45,957 bases of DNA. Source: Oceanospirillaceae bacterium. Lineage in GTDB: Bacteria > Pseudomonadota > Gammaproteobacteria > Pseudomonadales > Balneatricaceae. How positions within the stretch are numbered: the stretch's first letter is position 1; every line of letters begins with the position of its first letter. The DNA lies in the NCBI GenBank assembly GCA_023954795.1, contig JAGSHA010000002.1, positions 1 to 45,957 on the forward strand, read 5' to 3'. The notes below the pieces were generated by a model. The model was not told the DNA's origin and did not search any database. It worked only from the letters and a program-made list of their open reading frames with translations. Positions 20,226-30,411 of the stretch are shown here, one piece after another. The position numbers and the translations under genes were made by a program.

Positions 20226-21194
20226 GTGACGGAGCAGTGGCGAGGATATGATCTGATTGGCGACGTGCATGGATGTGCATTGAGCCTGCAGATGTTGTTG
20301 GAAAAACTTGGCTACAGCAAGCAAGGAGGCGTATATCGTCATCCTGAGAGAAAAGTGATTTTTCTTGGGGATATTGTGGACCGCGGACCGCGCATCCGTG
20401 AATCATTGCACATTGTGCGTGATATGGTTGATGCTGGCAGTGCCCATATCGTGATGGGTAATCATGAATATAACTATCTCTGTTATCTGACGCCGGGGCG
20501 GCCGGGGTCGGGGATGCCGTACCTGCGTGAACATACCGCGCGCCATCGGCGTATTCTCAATGAGACATTGGAGCAGTTTGCGAACTACTCGCAGGAGCAA
20601 GCAGAGTTCTTGCAGTGGATGCGAGAAATGCCTTTGTTTATGGAATTTGATTCCTTCAGAGTGGTTCATGCGTGCTGGCACCAGCCGCTGATCGATCGTT
20701 TTCTGGAACAGTACCCCGATCAGGTTTTGACGGATAATTTCATGCATCGTTCTGCCCAGCAGGGCAGTATGGAATGGACGTTGATGGACCGTTTACTGCG
20801 TGGCACTCATCTTCGCATGCCGAATGATGAGGTGATGATCAGCAAGGATGGATTTAAACGGAGTTTCTTCCGCACTAAATTCTGGGCGCAAAGTCCGTAT
20901 TATTATGCAGATGTGGTGTTTCAACCCGATCCACTGCCGACCCATGTTGCGCGAATGATACTCAATGAGCAGGATCATGATGATCTGATGCACTATAGTC
21001 TGGATGAGAAACCATTATTTATCGGTCACTACTGGCGTGATGGCGAACCTGCTCCCATTACCAGCAATATCGCATGCTTGGATTACAGTGCGGTGAAGTT
21101 TGGTAAATTGGTTGCCTACCGATACGATGGCGAAGCAGAATTACGCAAAGATAAATTTATCTGGGTTGATGTACGCAAGGAAATCTTCGAATAG
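20226..21194 (+). CDS. calcineurin-like metallophosphoesterase
   Basis: YDLIGDVHGCALSL, VIFLGDIVDRGPR, IVMGNHEYN; probable GTG start. Confidence 0.88.
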   Translation: MTEQWRGYDLIGDVHGCALSLQMLLEKLGYSKQGGVYRHPERKVIFLGDIVDRGPRIRESLHIVRDMVDAGSAHIVMGNHEYNYLCYLTPGRPGSGMPYLREHTARHRRILNETLEQFANYSQEQAEFLQWMREMPLFMEFDSFRVVHACWHQPLIDRFLEQYPDQVLTDNFMHRSAQQGSMEWTLMDRLLRGTHLRMPNDEVMISKDGFKRSFFRTKFWAQSPYYYADVVFQPDPLPTHVARMILNEQDHDDLMHYSLDEKPLFIGHYWRDGEPAPITSNIACLDYSAVKFGKLVAYRYDGEAELRKDKFIWVDVRKEIFE

Positions 21195-21228
21195 GGGGAC
21201 CTGCCATCAGTCCCCTGAAGAGGTCGCT

Positions 21229-22089
21229 ATGATAAAAGTGCTAGAGGTCCCGTTGTCTGAGGACCTCTCTGAGTTCGCCGAATTCCTTTGGATGAACGAA
21301 ATCCCCCATCGTATTCTTGAGCATGATAAGCAACAGCAGTTGTGGGTCGCACCCAGTATTGATCCTGAAAAAATTGCTGCACTGTTCCAGATGTGGCAAG
21401 AGGGCGCAGACCTGCGCACAATCAAAGTCAGTCATGCCCGACCTACAAACGGTCTTTCAGCGGTAGGTTTGCCGCAGATTTGGCTAACGGTCTCCCTAAT
21501 TTTGGCCAGCTTGGGTATCACCTTCCTGATCGGTATGGGGGAAAACTTCGAATATTTCCGCCTGTTTACCATGACTGATATTGTCGAAAGGAATGGCGAA
21601 GTATTCACCACGAGTCTGACGCATACATTCACCAACGGAGAGCTATGGAGGCTGTTCACGCCAGTTTTTCTCCACTTCAGCCTTTTGCATATCATCTTTA
21701 ATTTGCTTTGGGTTTGGATTGTTGGCAGTAAAATCGAGTACTTTCAGGGGCGTTGGGCCCTTGCAGGGCTGGTTTTGTTCTCTGGTATTTCGTCGAACCT
21801 CGCGCAGTTCTATATCAGCGGCCCGCTGTTTGGTGGTATGTCCGGCGTTGTATTTGCACTGCTGGGGTATGCTTGGCTCTGGGATAGACGCAATCCTGCG
21901 AAGGCGGTCGGGTTACCTCCGGCATTATTCGGCTTCATGATCGTGTGGCTGGTTCTGGGTTACAGCGGCCTGCTTGAGGGAATGGGGCTTGGCGCAATTG
22001 CGAATACGGCCCACTTGGCAGGTTTGATTGCAGGTCTTATGTTTGTGCCCATCGGCGAATGGGTGGTCCGCGCTAGGCGGGGATCCTGA
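21229..22089 (+). CDS. rhomboid family intramembrane serine protease (GlpG-like)
   Basis: HFSLLHIIFNLLWVWIVGSKIE, GGMSGVVFALLGYAW (GxSG), NTAHLAGLIAGLMF catalytic His. Confidence 0.93.
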   Translation: MIKVLEVPLSEDLSEFAEFLWMNEIPHRILEHDKQQQLWVAPSIDPEKIAALFQMWQEGADLRTIKVSHARPTNGLSAVGLPQIWLTVSLILASLGITFLIGMGENFEYFRLFTMTDIVERNGEVFTTSLTHTFTNGELWRLFTPVFLHFSLLHIIFNLLWVWIVGSKIEYFQGRWALAGLVLFSGISSNLAQFYISGPLFGGMSGVVFALLGYAWLWDRRNPAKAVGLPPALFGFMIVWLVLGYSGLLEGMGLGAIANTAHLAGLIAGLMFVPIGEWVVRARRGS

Positions 22090-22160
22090 CTTGAGCTCAG
22101 TTAAGTGACAATGAGTGGGATATGGTAAACTGCGCCCATTGGCAACAGGAGTATCATTAG

Positions 22161-22430
22161 ATGACCTATGAAGAACTGATTGCAGCGATGACACCGGAGA
22201 TGCATGTATCGCTGAAACAGGCAGTAGAGTTGGGTAAGTGGCCTGATGGTCGCCGCCTGAGTGGTGAGCAGCGCGACATCTGCATGCGTGCAGTCATCGC
22301 TTATGATATGGAAAAGCTTCCACCGGAAGCGCGTACGGGGTTTATTGACCGTACAAAGAAAGACGGTTCTCAGCACGGTGCTGATCCACTGGAACCACAA
22401 ACGCTAAAAATCCTTTCTGACGCGGATTGA
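22161..22430 (+). CDS. YeaC family protein (DUF1315)
   Basis: KQAVELGKWPDGRRLSGEQRDICMRAVIAYDMEKLPPEARTGFI. Confidence 0.85.
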   Translation: MTYEELIAAMTPEMHVSLKQAVELGKWPDGRRLSGEQRDICMRAVIAYDMEKLPPEARTGFIDRTKKDGSQHGADPLEPQTLKILSDAD

Positions 22431-22439
22431 TCCCTTCTT

Positions 22440-23267
22440 ATGCAAGAACTGGCACGTGGCATTTTGCAAAAAATGCGCACTGAACTGGCCGACACAGTGC
22501 AGTACCGTTTGCCATTGGGTGATGAAGAAGTCCCAATGAACGAACTGATCGGTAAACCGATCTCACTGCAATATCTGGGTGCAATCAATTGCACCCATTG
22601 TGGCCGGAAAACAAAAAAAAGCTTCAGTCAGGGATACTGCTATCCCTGTTTTACCAAACTTCCGCAATGTGACCGCTGTATGGTCAGCCCGGAAACCTGT
22701 CACTTTTACGAAGGTACTTGCCGAGATCCTGCTTGGGGTGAACGTACCTGTTTTGCTGATCACTACGTGTATCTGGCGAACTCTTCGGGTGTGAAGGTTG
22801 GGATCACTCGGGGTACCCAGGTACCTACGCGTTGGCTTGATCAGGGTGCCATTCAGGCGTTACCCATTATGAAAGTGGCAACCCGCCAGCAATCTGGTTT
22901 TGTTGAGCGTTTGCTGGGTGAGCATGTTGCCGATAAAACCAATTGGCGGGCGATGCTCAAAGGGCAGGTTGATCCACTTGATCTGAGCGTTGAACGCGAC
23001 AAGTTATTTGAACTCTGCGCTGAAGGGTTGTCAGAGCTCGAGCAGAAATATGGTATCCAGGCGATACAGCGTTTACCTGAGGCTGACCAGGTCGAGATCA
23101 ACTATCCGGTTATGAACTATCCTCAGAAGGTATCGACCTTCAACTTTGATAAAACGCCTGAGGTGAGCGGAGTGCTCCAAGGCATCAAGGGGCAATACCT
23201 GATCCTTGATGGCGGTGTTATCAATATTCGCAAATTCACAGCCTATCAGGTTGCGTTTAGTGCCTGA
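22440..23267 (+). CDS. DUF2797 domain-containing protein
   Basis: INCTHCGRKTKKSFSQGYCYPCFTKLPQCDRCMVSPETCHF...VKVGITRGTQVPTRWLDQGA. Confidence 0.85.
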   Translation: MQELARGILQKMRTELADTVQYRLPLGDEEVPMNELIGKPISLQYLGAINCTHCGRKTKKSFSQGYCYPCFTKLPQCDRCMVSPETCHFYEGTCRDPAWGERTCFADHYVYLANSSGVKVGITRGTQVPTRWLDQGAIQALPIMKVATRQQSGFVERLLGEHVADKTNWRAMLKGQVDPLDLSVERDKLFELCAEGLSELEQKYGIQAIQRLPEADQVEINYPVMNYPQKVSTFNFDKTPEVSGVLQGIKGQYLILDGGVINIRKFTAYQVAFSA

Positions 23268-23283
23268 TAATGGAAGTCAGAAG

Positions 23284-25911
23284 ATGTCTCAGCAACCTAA
23301 TGAAATTTTTCTCAAAGACTATCAGGCACCTGATTACCTGATTGAAAGCACTGATATGCACTTTGAGCTGCATGAGCAGGATACGCTTGTCCGTACCCGG
23401 ATGCAGGTAATGGCCAACGTCGCAGACAGTGCAGCGGCAACGTTTGAGTTATTTGGTCATGAGGATGTGGAGCTATGCCGCATCGCTATCAATGATCAGG
23501 TGTTGTCGGAGAAGGATTATCAGCGAGAAGGTGAAAAGCTGATTATCAAAAACGTTCCGGCCTCCTTTCTATGTGAAACCCTGACCCGTATTCAGCCACA
23601 GGACAATACTGCCCTGGAGGGCTTGTATAAGTCGGACGGGATGTTCTGCACTCAGTGTGAAGCCGAAGGCTTCCGTCGGATTACGTTTTACCCGGACCGT
23701 CCCGACGTGATGTCGGTGTTCCGTACTACCGTCGAAGCGGATAAAGCGCTGTATCCAGTGTTGCTGTCGAATGGTAATCCGGTTGAGCAGGGTGAGAGTG
23801 ATGATGGTCGCCACTGGATCACGTGGGAAGACCCATTCCCTAAGCCAGCGTATTTGTTTGCGTTGGTCGCGGGTGATCTGGAGTACATCGAAGACAGCTA
23901 CACCACGATGTCTGATCGTGATGTAAAGCTGCTGATCTACGGTGAGCAGAAAGATCTCGATAAGCTCGAGTACGCGATGACCTCTTTGAAGAACGCAATG
24001 CGTTGGGATGAAGAGGTGTACGGGCGCGAATACGATCTCGATATCTATATGATAGTGGCAGTCGATTTCTTCAATATGGGGGCGATGGAGAACAAAGGGC
24101 TTAATATCTTCAATACGTCCTGTGTCCTGGCGCATCCGAAAACGACGACCGATGCGGGTTTTCAGCGGGTCGAAGGTGTTGTTGCACATGAATACTTTCA
24201 CAACTGGTCTGGCAACCGTGTGACCTGTCGTGACTGGTTTCAGCTGAGCTTGAAAGAAGGCTTTACGGTCTTCCGTGACGCTGAATTCTCCGCGGATATG
24301 AACTCCCGTACAGTCAAGCGTGTTGAAGATGTCGCCTTGTTGCGTACTGCTCAGTTTGCAGAAGATGCGGGGCCGATGGCTCATCCGATCCGTCCGGCTT
24401 CTTTTATCGAGATTTCTAACTTCTATACCCTGACAATTTATGAAAAAGGGGCGGAAGTGGTACGGATGATCCACACCCTGCTGGGGGAAGATCAATTCCG
24501 AGCCGGTACTGATCTCTACTTTGAACGCCACGATGGTCAGGCCGTAACGACGGATGATTTTGTGGCTGCGATGGAAGATGCGTCAGGCCGTGATCTAAGT
24601 CAGTTCCGTCTTTGGTACAGTCAGGCGGGAACGCCTGAACTGAAGATCAGTGATGAATATGACGCTCAGGCAAATCGCTATGTACTGCATGTGCAACAAA
24701 GCTGTCCGGCAAGCCCTGGGCAAGCGATCAAAGAGCCGATGCATATTCCGCTGGCGATGGGGCTGCTGGATCAGCAGGGCCGTGATTTAACGCTGGCAAA
24801 TGGTGAGACAACACTGGTATTGGATGTGATCGAAGCTGAGCAAAGCTTCACGTTCGAAAATATCCAGTCCCGCCCAGTTCCGTCGCTACTGCGCGGTTTC
24901 TCTGCACCGGTTAAATCGCATTACCCGTACCAGCGTGATGAGCTGGTGTTCCTGATGGCGAATGACAGCGATGGTTTCGCGCGTTGGGATGCGGCGCAGA
25001 AGCTGGCTGTAGATATTATGCAGTCATTGATTCAGGATTATCAGAATGGGATAGAGCTGACGCTGGACCTGCGTCTGGTTGACGCGTTCCGTGCGATTCT
25101 GGAAAACAGTGCACTGGATAAAGCGATGGTGGCGAAGGTTTTGACGTTGCCAACTGAAGCGTATCTGAGTGAGCTGGCAACCGAGATCGATGTGGATGCG
25201 ATTCATCATGTTCGTAACTTTGTGCGTAAAGCGTTAGCACAAGAGTTAGAGTCTCTGTTGCTGTCTGTTTATGAAGCGAGTGAGTTGGCAGGTGAGTATT
25301 CACCTGATGCCACCTCGATTGCTCGCCGTAGCCTGAAAAACCTCTGCCTGTCGTATCTGATGGCCACTGAAGAGGCACGTTACCTGGCGTTGGCGGAAGA
25401 ACAGTATGTTAACGCAGATAACATGACCGATCAGTCAGCTGCGTTGGCAATGGTTGCACATTCCCGGTTTAAGCAGGCCGCACACAAGTTGCTTGAGCGT
25501 TTTTACCAGCAGTGGCAGGATGAAGCGCTAGTGGTTAACCAGTGGTTTGCGATCCAGGCAACGAATCCGGAACCCGGAACATTGGCTGATGTCGAAGCTC
25601 TGATGCAGCATCCTGCTTTTGATATGAAAAATCCGAATAAACTTCGTTCATTACTGGGTGGATTCTGCGGCCAGAATGCGATTAACTTCCATATGGCGGA
25701 TGGCAGTGGTTACCGTTTCTTAGGTGACCGTATTCTTGAACTGAATAAGCAAAATCCGCAGGTGGCATCGCGGATGCTGACACCGCTGACGCGCTGGAAG
25801 AAATATGGTGAAGCGCGACAGCAACAGATGAAGGCTCAACTTCAGCGTATTCTTGATAGCGATGGGCTGTCTAAGGATGTTTATGAAGTGGTGAGCAAAA
25901 GTTTGGCATAA
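23284..25911 (+). CDS. pepN: aminopeptidase N (M1 family)
   Basis: GAMENKGLNIFN, VVAHEYFHNWSGNRVTCRDWFQLSLKEGFTVFRD (HExxH); PepN C-terminus. Start at MSQQPNEIFLKDY. Confidence 0.96.
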   Translation: MSQQPNEIFLKDYQAPDYLIESTDMHFELHEQDTLVRTRMQVMANVADSAAATFELFGHEDVELCRIAINDQVLSEKDYQREGEKLIIKNVPASFLCETLTRIQPQDNTALEGLYKSDGMFCTQCEAEGFRRITFYPDRPDVMSVFRTTVEADKALYPVLLSNGNPVEQGESDDGRHWITWEDPFPKPAYLFALVAGDLEYIEDSYTTMSDRDVKLLIYGEQKDLDKLEYAMTSLKNAMRWDEEVYGREYDLDIYMIVAVDFFNMGAMENKGLNIFNTSCVLAHPKTTTDAGFQRVEGVVAHEYFHNWSGNRVTCRDWFQLSLKEGFTVFRDAEFSADMNSRTVKRVEDVALLRTAQFAEDAGPMAHPIRPASFIEISNFYTLTIYEKGAEVVRMIHTLLGEDQFRAGTDLYFERHDGQAVTTDDFVAAMEDASGRDLSQFRLWYSQAGTPELKISDEYDAQANRYVLHVQQSCPASPGQAIKEPMHIPLAMGLLDQQGRDLTLANGETTLVLDVIEAEQSFTFENIQSRPVPSLLRGFSAPVKSHYPYQRDELVFLMANDSDGFARWDAAQKLAVDIMQSLIQDYQNGIELTLDLRLVDAFRAILENSALDKAMVAKVLTLPTEAYLSELATEIDVDAIHHVRNFVRKALAQELESLLLSVYEASELAGEYSPDATSIARRSLKNLCLSYLMATEEARYLALAEEQYVNADNMTDQSAALAMVAHSRFKQAAHKLLERFYQQWQDEALVVNQWFAIQATNPEPGTLADVEALMQHPAFDMKNPNKLRSLLGGFCGQNAINFHMADGSGYRFLGDRILELNKQNPQVASRMLTPLTRWKKYGEARQQQMKAQLQRILDSDGLSKDVYEVVSKSLA

Positions 25912-25996
25912 CTGAAACCTTACTTTAGTCGGGAAGACGCTACTTCCCAGCTTGGTTATACTCAATTTAAAACAATTACATTCGCAAGGATGGACA

Positions 25997-26383
25997 ATGG
26001 AACACACTCTTTCGGCGTCAGATAAGTACGAAATCCAACAGAATTTTCGTCGTTATATTCGTTTAAAAGAGCGCTTCGACACAGCTCGTGGTGCTTACGT
26101 AACATCCCGTGCCAGCAAGGTGTGGGTCGCTGGTGTTGTGGCTTTACTTTTTGCACTGGCGTCTAACTTCTTCTTGGGCGTTGCGACGGGTTTATTTGCT
26201 GTGTACTTCTACTCAATGGTACGTAGCTGGATGCAAATTAATGAATCAGAAGAAGGCGTTGAAGAGCTGGATCGTTGGTTCTCTGGCAAAAAACTGAAGT
26301 TTGAAGGCAGCATCCTGTACTTCAGCAATGATCAGTTGCTGGAAAATCCTCTCGATCCTTTCGATGAAGATTGCTATCAGTAA
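25997..26383 (+). CDS. hypothetical membrane protein
   Basis: MEHTLSASDKYEIQQNFRRYIRLKERFDTARGAYV with one hydrophobic hairpin. Confidence 0.65.
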   Translation: MEHTLSASDKYEIQQNFRRYIRLKERFDTARGAYVTSRASKVWVAGVVALLFALASNFFLGVATGLFAVYFYSMVRSWMQINESEEGVEELDRWFSGKKLKFEGSILYFSNDQLLENPLDPFDEDCYQ

Positions 26384-26395
26384 ATAAGTACTGGT

Positions 26396-26463
26396 AGAGC
26401 CTGTCTGTCAGGAGGCTCTGCATGCACAGGCACACTAAACCCGGTATTCAGAAAGAATACCGG
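26396..26463 (+). promoter_or_regulatory. paired hairpins flanking the start codon of the AlbA_2-domain gene
   Basis: AGAGCC (26396-26401) / GGCTCT (26414-26419) overlapping the AGGAGG Shine-Dalgarno; CCGGTATTC (26441-26449) / GAATACCGG (26455-26463) just after ATG 26422. Confidence 0.4.
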
Positions 26464-27252
26464 GGACTCAGTCGGCGTACCTTGTCTCTGTTGCAGGTTT
26501 CAGAGGGCATGAACGTCGACTTTAAACGCGATGTCAGTGGCATAAAAAGCCGTGATCTTGTGGCCTTTGCCAATACGCCGCTGGGCGGCACTATTCTGGT
26601 CGGTGTAGACGAATATACTGACGTGGAAGGTGTTCAGCGTGGCGAGGTTGTGGGTTGTGAGGTCGATGACAATGCGCGACTGGTTATTGTAAACAAAGCA
26701 ACCGACTGCTTTCCGACGGTAGAGTTGGGTATTTTCGTGGAGAATATTGCCCGAAAACCGATTCTGCGTATCGAAATCCCCCCCGGACATTACAAGCCCT
26801 ACTGCACCCAGAGGGGCGAATACTGTATTCGCTCAGATGCGCGTGTGCGTGCATTATTCCCCGATGAATTGCTGGCGATCTTTATGGATCGTGAAGGTGA
26901 ACAGTTTATCTCCCGCTTTCATGATGCCGTACATCAACTGGAACAGCAGGTTGGCTCTATCCGTCATGTGTTAAGTGCAGGTATGCTGGATGTCAGTGAC
27001 CATATTCATGATCTGGATGACCAGCTGCGCAGGACACTGAATCGTATTGGTCGTTTAACTGACAGCAATAAGAAGCGCTCGCGGGATCTGTTACAGGTAT
27101 TGAAAGAAAGTCGCGACAGTCTGATGACACTGGAGCAGCTGATACTCTCGGGTAAAGCCAACGGAGAGCGTTTGGATATGCTTGAGGAGATTCATAGTAA
27201 CCTTGGTATGCTGGTTGATAATCTTGATATAGAAAACAACGAGGATACTTGA
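26422..27252 (+). CDS. putative ATP/nucleic-acid-binding protein with AlbA_2 (Schlafen-like) domain
   Basis: MNVDFKRDVSGIKSRDLVAFANTPLGGTILVGVDE...IPPGHYKPYCTQRGEYCIRSDARVRALFPDELLAIF. Confidence 0.8.
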   Translation: MHRHTKPGIQKEYRGLSRRTLSLLQVSEGMNVDFKRDVSGIKSRDLVAFANTPLGGTILVGVDEYTDVEGVQRGEVVGCEVDDNARLVIVNKATDCFPTVELGIFVENIARKPILRIEIPPGHYKPYCTQRGEYCIRSDARVRALFPDELLAIFMDREGEQFISRFHDAVHQLEQQVGSIRHVLSAGMLDVSDHIHDLDDQLRRTLNRIGRLTDSNKKRSRDLLQVLKESRDSLMTLEQLILSGKANGERLDMLEEIHSNLGMLVDNLDIENNEDT

Positions 27253-27253
27253 C

Positions 27254-27853
27254 GTGTTATCACTGTCAGATCGCAGGGCCTGGATCTTTGATCTTGATGG
27301 CACCCTGACGCAACCGGTACATGATTTTCTACATATCAGACAGGAGCTGGGTATCGCGCCAGATCAGGATATTCTGGCGACCATTGCAGCCTGTCCATCC
27401 TCTGAGCGAGAGGAGATGATGGTGCGGCTGGATGAGCTTGAGCATCTCTATGCCGCCCGGGCAAAGCCAGCCCCTGGTGTTCTTGAATTGCTGGAGTTTT
27501 TGGCGGTTAATCAGTGTAATTTAGGCATTCTTACGCGTAATACTCAGAGTATTGCCATTGCATCATTGGCGGCGATTGGGGCGGAACATTTTTTTAATCA
27601 TGACCGGATTATCGGACGTGATGAAGCACGACCAAAACCCGATACGCAGGGTATTAGGTTGCTATTGAATCGCTGGCAACGAATGCCGGATGAAGCTGTG
27701 ATGGTTGGTGATTTTCGCTATGATCTGGAAACGGGTCGTGCGGCCGGCACGTTTACCATTCATGTTGATGATCGTGATCGTCACTGGCCAGAACTTACCG
27801 ATCTGCGTGTACCGTCCCTTCAGGCACTGACTCACCATCTGAAAAACGCTTAG
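27254..27853 (+). CDS. HAD family hydrolase (phosphoglycolate-phosphatase-like)
   Basis: WIFDLDGTLTQPVHDF, LGILTRNTQ, MVGDFRYDLETGRAAG. Confidence 0.9.
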   Translation: MLSLSDRRAWIFDLDGTLTQPVHDFLHIRQELGIAPDQDILATIAACPSSEREEMMVRLDELEHLYAARAKPAPGVLELLEFLAVNQCNLGILTRNTQSIAIASLAAIGAEHFFNHDRIIGRDEARPKPDTQGIRLLLNRWQRMPDEAVMVGDFRYDLETGRAAGTFTIHVDDRDRHWPELTDLRVPSLQALTHHLKNA

Positions 27854-28086
27854 ATCGAGGCTTTGGGAATATTTCCCGGTTCTCAATTCCTATTTTCCCA
27901 GAATTTTTACCTCCTATCGTATACGTGTGCTTTGGTATTGATGCTAAAGCGTCATTCATATACTGCTGACCGTAGAAATGTTAACCGGCGGCGTCTTCGG
28001 CAAACTTATTTCATGACATTTTTATTGCAGCTGTGTCCGATCCGTTGCAATCAGAGTTAAAACAATAAGAGCCGGAGAACGCTTCT

Positions 28087-30375
28087 ATGAAACGCACACT
28101 TTTGGTGGTGCCAGTACTGAGCATACTGACTGCACTCAATGCCCATGCCGCAGTGACTGAGCTGGAGGGTGTCACTGTTGTCGGTCAGACACCAATACAT
28201 GGTACAGGGATTGAGAAAAGCAAACTGGCAGCCTCCGTGCAAAGCGCCAATTCTGATGCAATTCAGCAGAGCCAGTCACGCAGCCTAAGTGACTACATGC
28301 GTCTTAACTTTAGTGGCATTTCCATTAATGAAGCGCAGAACAATCCTTATCAGCCAGACGTTCAATACCGTGGTTTCACAGCATCCCCTCTGTTGGGCTT
28401 GCCACAAGGTATGTCGGTATACGTCAACGGTATCCGCTTTAACGAGCCGTTTGGTGATACGGTGAACTGGGATCTGTTGCCGCAAGGTGCGATTGATTCC
28501 GTCAATCTCTTTGCTGGTTCTAACCCTGTATTTGGTCAGAACACCTTAGGTGGTGCGCTCTCTTTACGCCTTAAAAATGGCTTTGATCATCAAGGTAACG
28601 AAGTGGAGGCGTTGGTCAGTGAGCATGGACGCCGTAACGTGCAGTTCAGCAGCGCGGGCAATGACGGTCGTTTCGGTTACTTCGTGATTGGTAATTATGA
28701 TGAAGAAGATGGCTGGCGTGATTTTTCTCCGTCTGATGTGAGGCAGCTGTTGTCTACACTGAGCTGGCGTGGGGAGGACAGCAGCCTGGATCTGACATTG
28801 GCGGCGAATGACAACAAGCTCCTGGGTAACGGTGCTTCTCCAATCGACCTGTTAGATCAGTTTGGTCGTGAGCAAGTGTTTACCCATCCCGATCAGACCG
28901 AAACAAAGCTGAAACTGCTCGCGCTGAGTGGTGACCGATGGCTGGATGATAATACTCAGTTGGCCGGAAATCTTTATTACCGTAAAAACGAAGTCGCGAC
29001 CTTTAACGGGGATGATACTGACTTTGAAGCCTGTGAAGATGCAGCTAATGCAGGATTCCTCTGTGAGGAAGACGGTGCTGAAGAAGAGATCGTTGAAGAT
29101 CTGAATGGCAACAATGTCACCGCAACGATCAATGGTGAGGGGCCTGAAGCCACGAATAACCGCAGCAATACCGATACGGATGCCTTTGGTGGTGCGTTGC
29201 AGTTAGCGCTGGAAAATGAGCTTGCCGGTTTAGACAATCAGCTGATTGTGGGTTTCAGCTACGACAGTGCCCAATCTGATTTCGCTGCGGATACCGAACT
29301 GGCTGAGCTGACCAATACCCGAGGGACTGAAGGACTGGGTGTATACGTTGATGAGGCGCGGGTGCGTCTGCACTCCGAAGTTGAGCATTACGGTCTGTTT
29401 CTGACGGATACGGTTGATCTGACCGATCGCCTCTCTGCCACGCTATCGGGTCGTTACAATTACAGCCGTATCGTGATGGAGGATAACTACGGTACTGAGC
29501 TGAACGGTGTACATAGCTTCAGCCGCTTCAATCCTGCGGCGGGTTTGGCGTATGCGCTGGACGACGGCATGAGCGTTTATGGTAGCTATTCTGAAAGTTC
29601 ACGTGCACCCACGCCGGTAGAGTTGAGCTGTGCTGACCCGGATGATCCATGTAAGCTGCCAAATGCCTTTATTTCTGATCCACCGCTGTACCAAGTGGTC
29701 GCTAAGAGCTATGAAATGGGTATTCGTGGAGAGTCGTCCGACCTGAACTGGAATCTGGGGCTGTTTCACACCACCAACCATGACGATATCTTGTTCATTA
29801 ACGGCGGCTCTCTGACCAGCGAGGGCTACTTTGACAATGTAGGACGTACCCGTCGTCAGGGGATCGAAGCAGCGTTTGCCAAATCGATGGGAGATTGGCA
29901 GTTTAGCGGTAGCTATACCTATTTAGATGCGACTTTCCAAACAGGATTTATCGCCAATAGCCCGAACAATCCGCAGGCTAATGCGAATGGTCAGATTGCA
30001 GTCGAGAAGGGTGATCGTATTCCAAGTTTGCCTCGTCACAACATCAAACTGGCGGCAGACTGGAACGCTACTCAGGCACTGGCGCTCGGTATGGATGTTC
30101 AGTTCAACAGCAGCCAATACTATCGCGGTGACGAAGCCAACCTGAACGAACAAGTGGATGGCTATACGTTGGCAAATCTGCGGGCAACGTATAAGGCGAA
30201 TCCATCGGTTGAGTTGTTTGCACGGCTTGAGAACGTATTTGATAGTGAATACGAGACCTTCGGTGTGTACGGTGAATCGGATGAGGTGTTGGGCGCTCAA
30301 GGGATCGATGATGACCGCTTCGTTGCACCAGGCAAACCGCGCACCGCCACCGTTGGCATTCGCGCCCGGTTCTGA
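28087..30375 (+). CDS. TonB-dependent receptor
   Basis: Signal peptide, plug (YMRLNFSGISINEAQNNPYQPDVQYRGFTASPLLGLPQGMSVYVNGIRFNEPFGDTVNWDLLP), beta-barrel ending in ...ATVGIRARF. Confidence 0.94.
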   Translation: MKRTLLVVPVLSILTALNAHAAVTELEGVTVVGQTPIHGTGIEKSKLAASVQSANSDAIQQSQSRSLSDYMRLNFSGISINEAQNNPYQPDVQYRGFTASPLLGLPQGMSVYVNGIRFNEPFGDTVNWDLLPQGAIDSVNLFAGSNPVFGQNTLGGALSLRLKNGFDHQGNEVEALVSEHGRRNVQFSSAGNDGRFGYFVIGNYDEEDGWRDFSPSDVRQLLSTLSWRGEDSSLDLTLAANDNKLLGNGASPIDLLDQFGREQVFTHPDQTETKLKLLALSGDRWLDDNTQLAGNLYYRKNEVATFNGDDTDFEACEDAANAGFLCEEDGAEEEIVEDLNGNNVTATINGEGPEATNNRSNTDTDAFGGALQLALENELAGLDNQLIVGFSYDSAQSDFAADTELAELTNTRGTEGLGVYVDEARVRLHSEVEHYGLFLTDTVDLTDRLSATLSGRYNYSRIVMEDNYGTELNGVHSFSRFNPAAGLAYALDDGMSVYGSYSESSRAPTPVELSCADPDDPCKLPNAFISDPPLYQVVAKSYEMGIRGESSDLNWNLGLFHTTNHDDILFINGGSLTSEGYFDNVGRTRRQGIEAAFAKSMGDWQFSGSYTYLDATFQTGFIANSPNNPQANANGQIAVEKGDRIPSLPRHNIKLAADWNATQALALGMDVQFNSSQYYRGDEANLNEQVDGYTLANLRATYKANPSVELFARLENVFDSEYETFGVYGESDEVLGAQGIDDDRFVAPGKPRTATVGIRARF

Positions 30376-30411
30376 CTGGTGTCAGCCCTTCGATAAAGGG
30401 CTCGTATCCCG

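Noticed and set aside
22442-22462. Second sigma-54-like motif (TGGCACGTGGCATTTTGC)
   Set aside because: Spacing between GG and GC elements is too long and it lies within the DUF2797 coding sequence.
23569-24531. 320-aa antisense ORF within pepN
   Set aside because: Opposite strand of a strongly supported gene; His/Arg/Thr-rich translation typical of spurious antisense frames.
27854-28086. Fur box or riboswitch upstream of the TonB-dependent receptor
   Set aside because: No GATAATGATAATCATTATC-like palindrome and no recognisable cobalamin/TPP riboswitch core seen by eye; GGGAATATTTCCC is present but not diagnostic.
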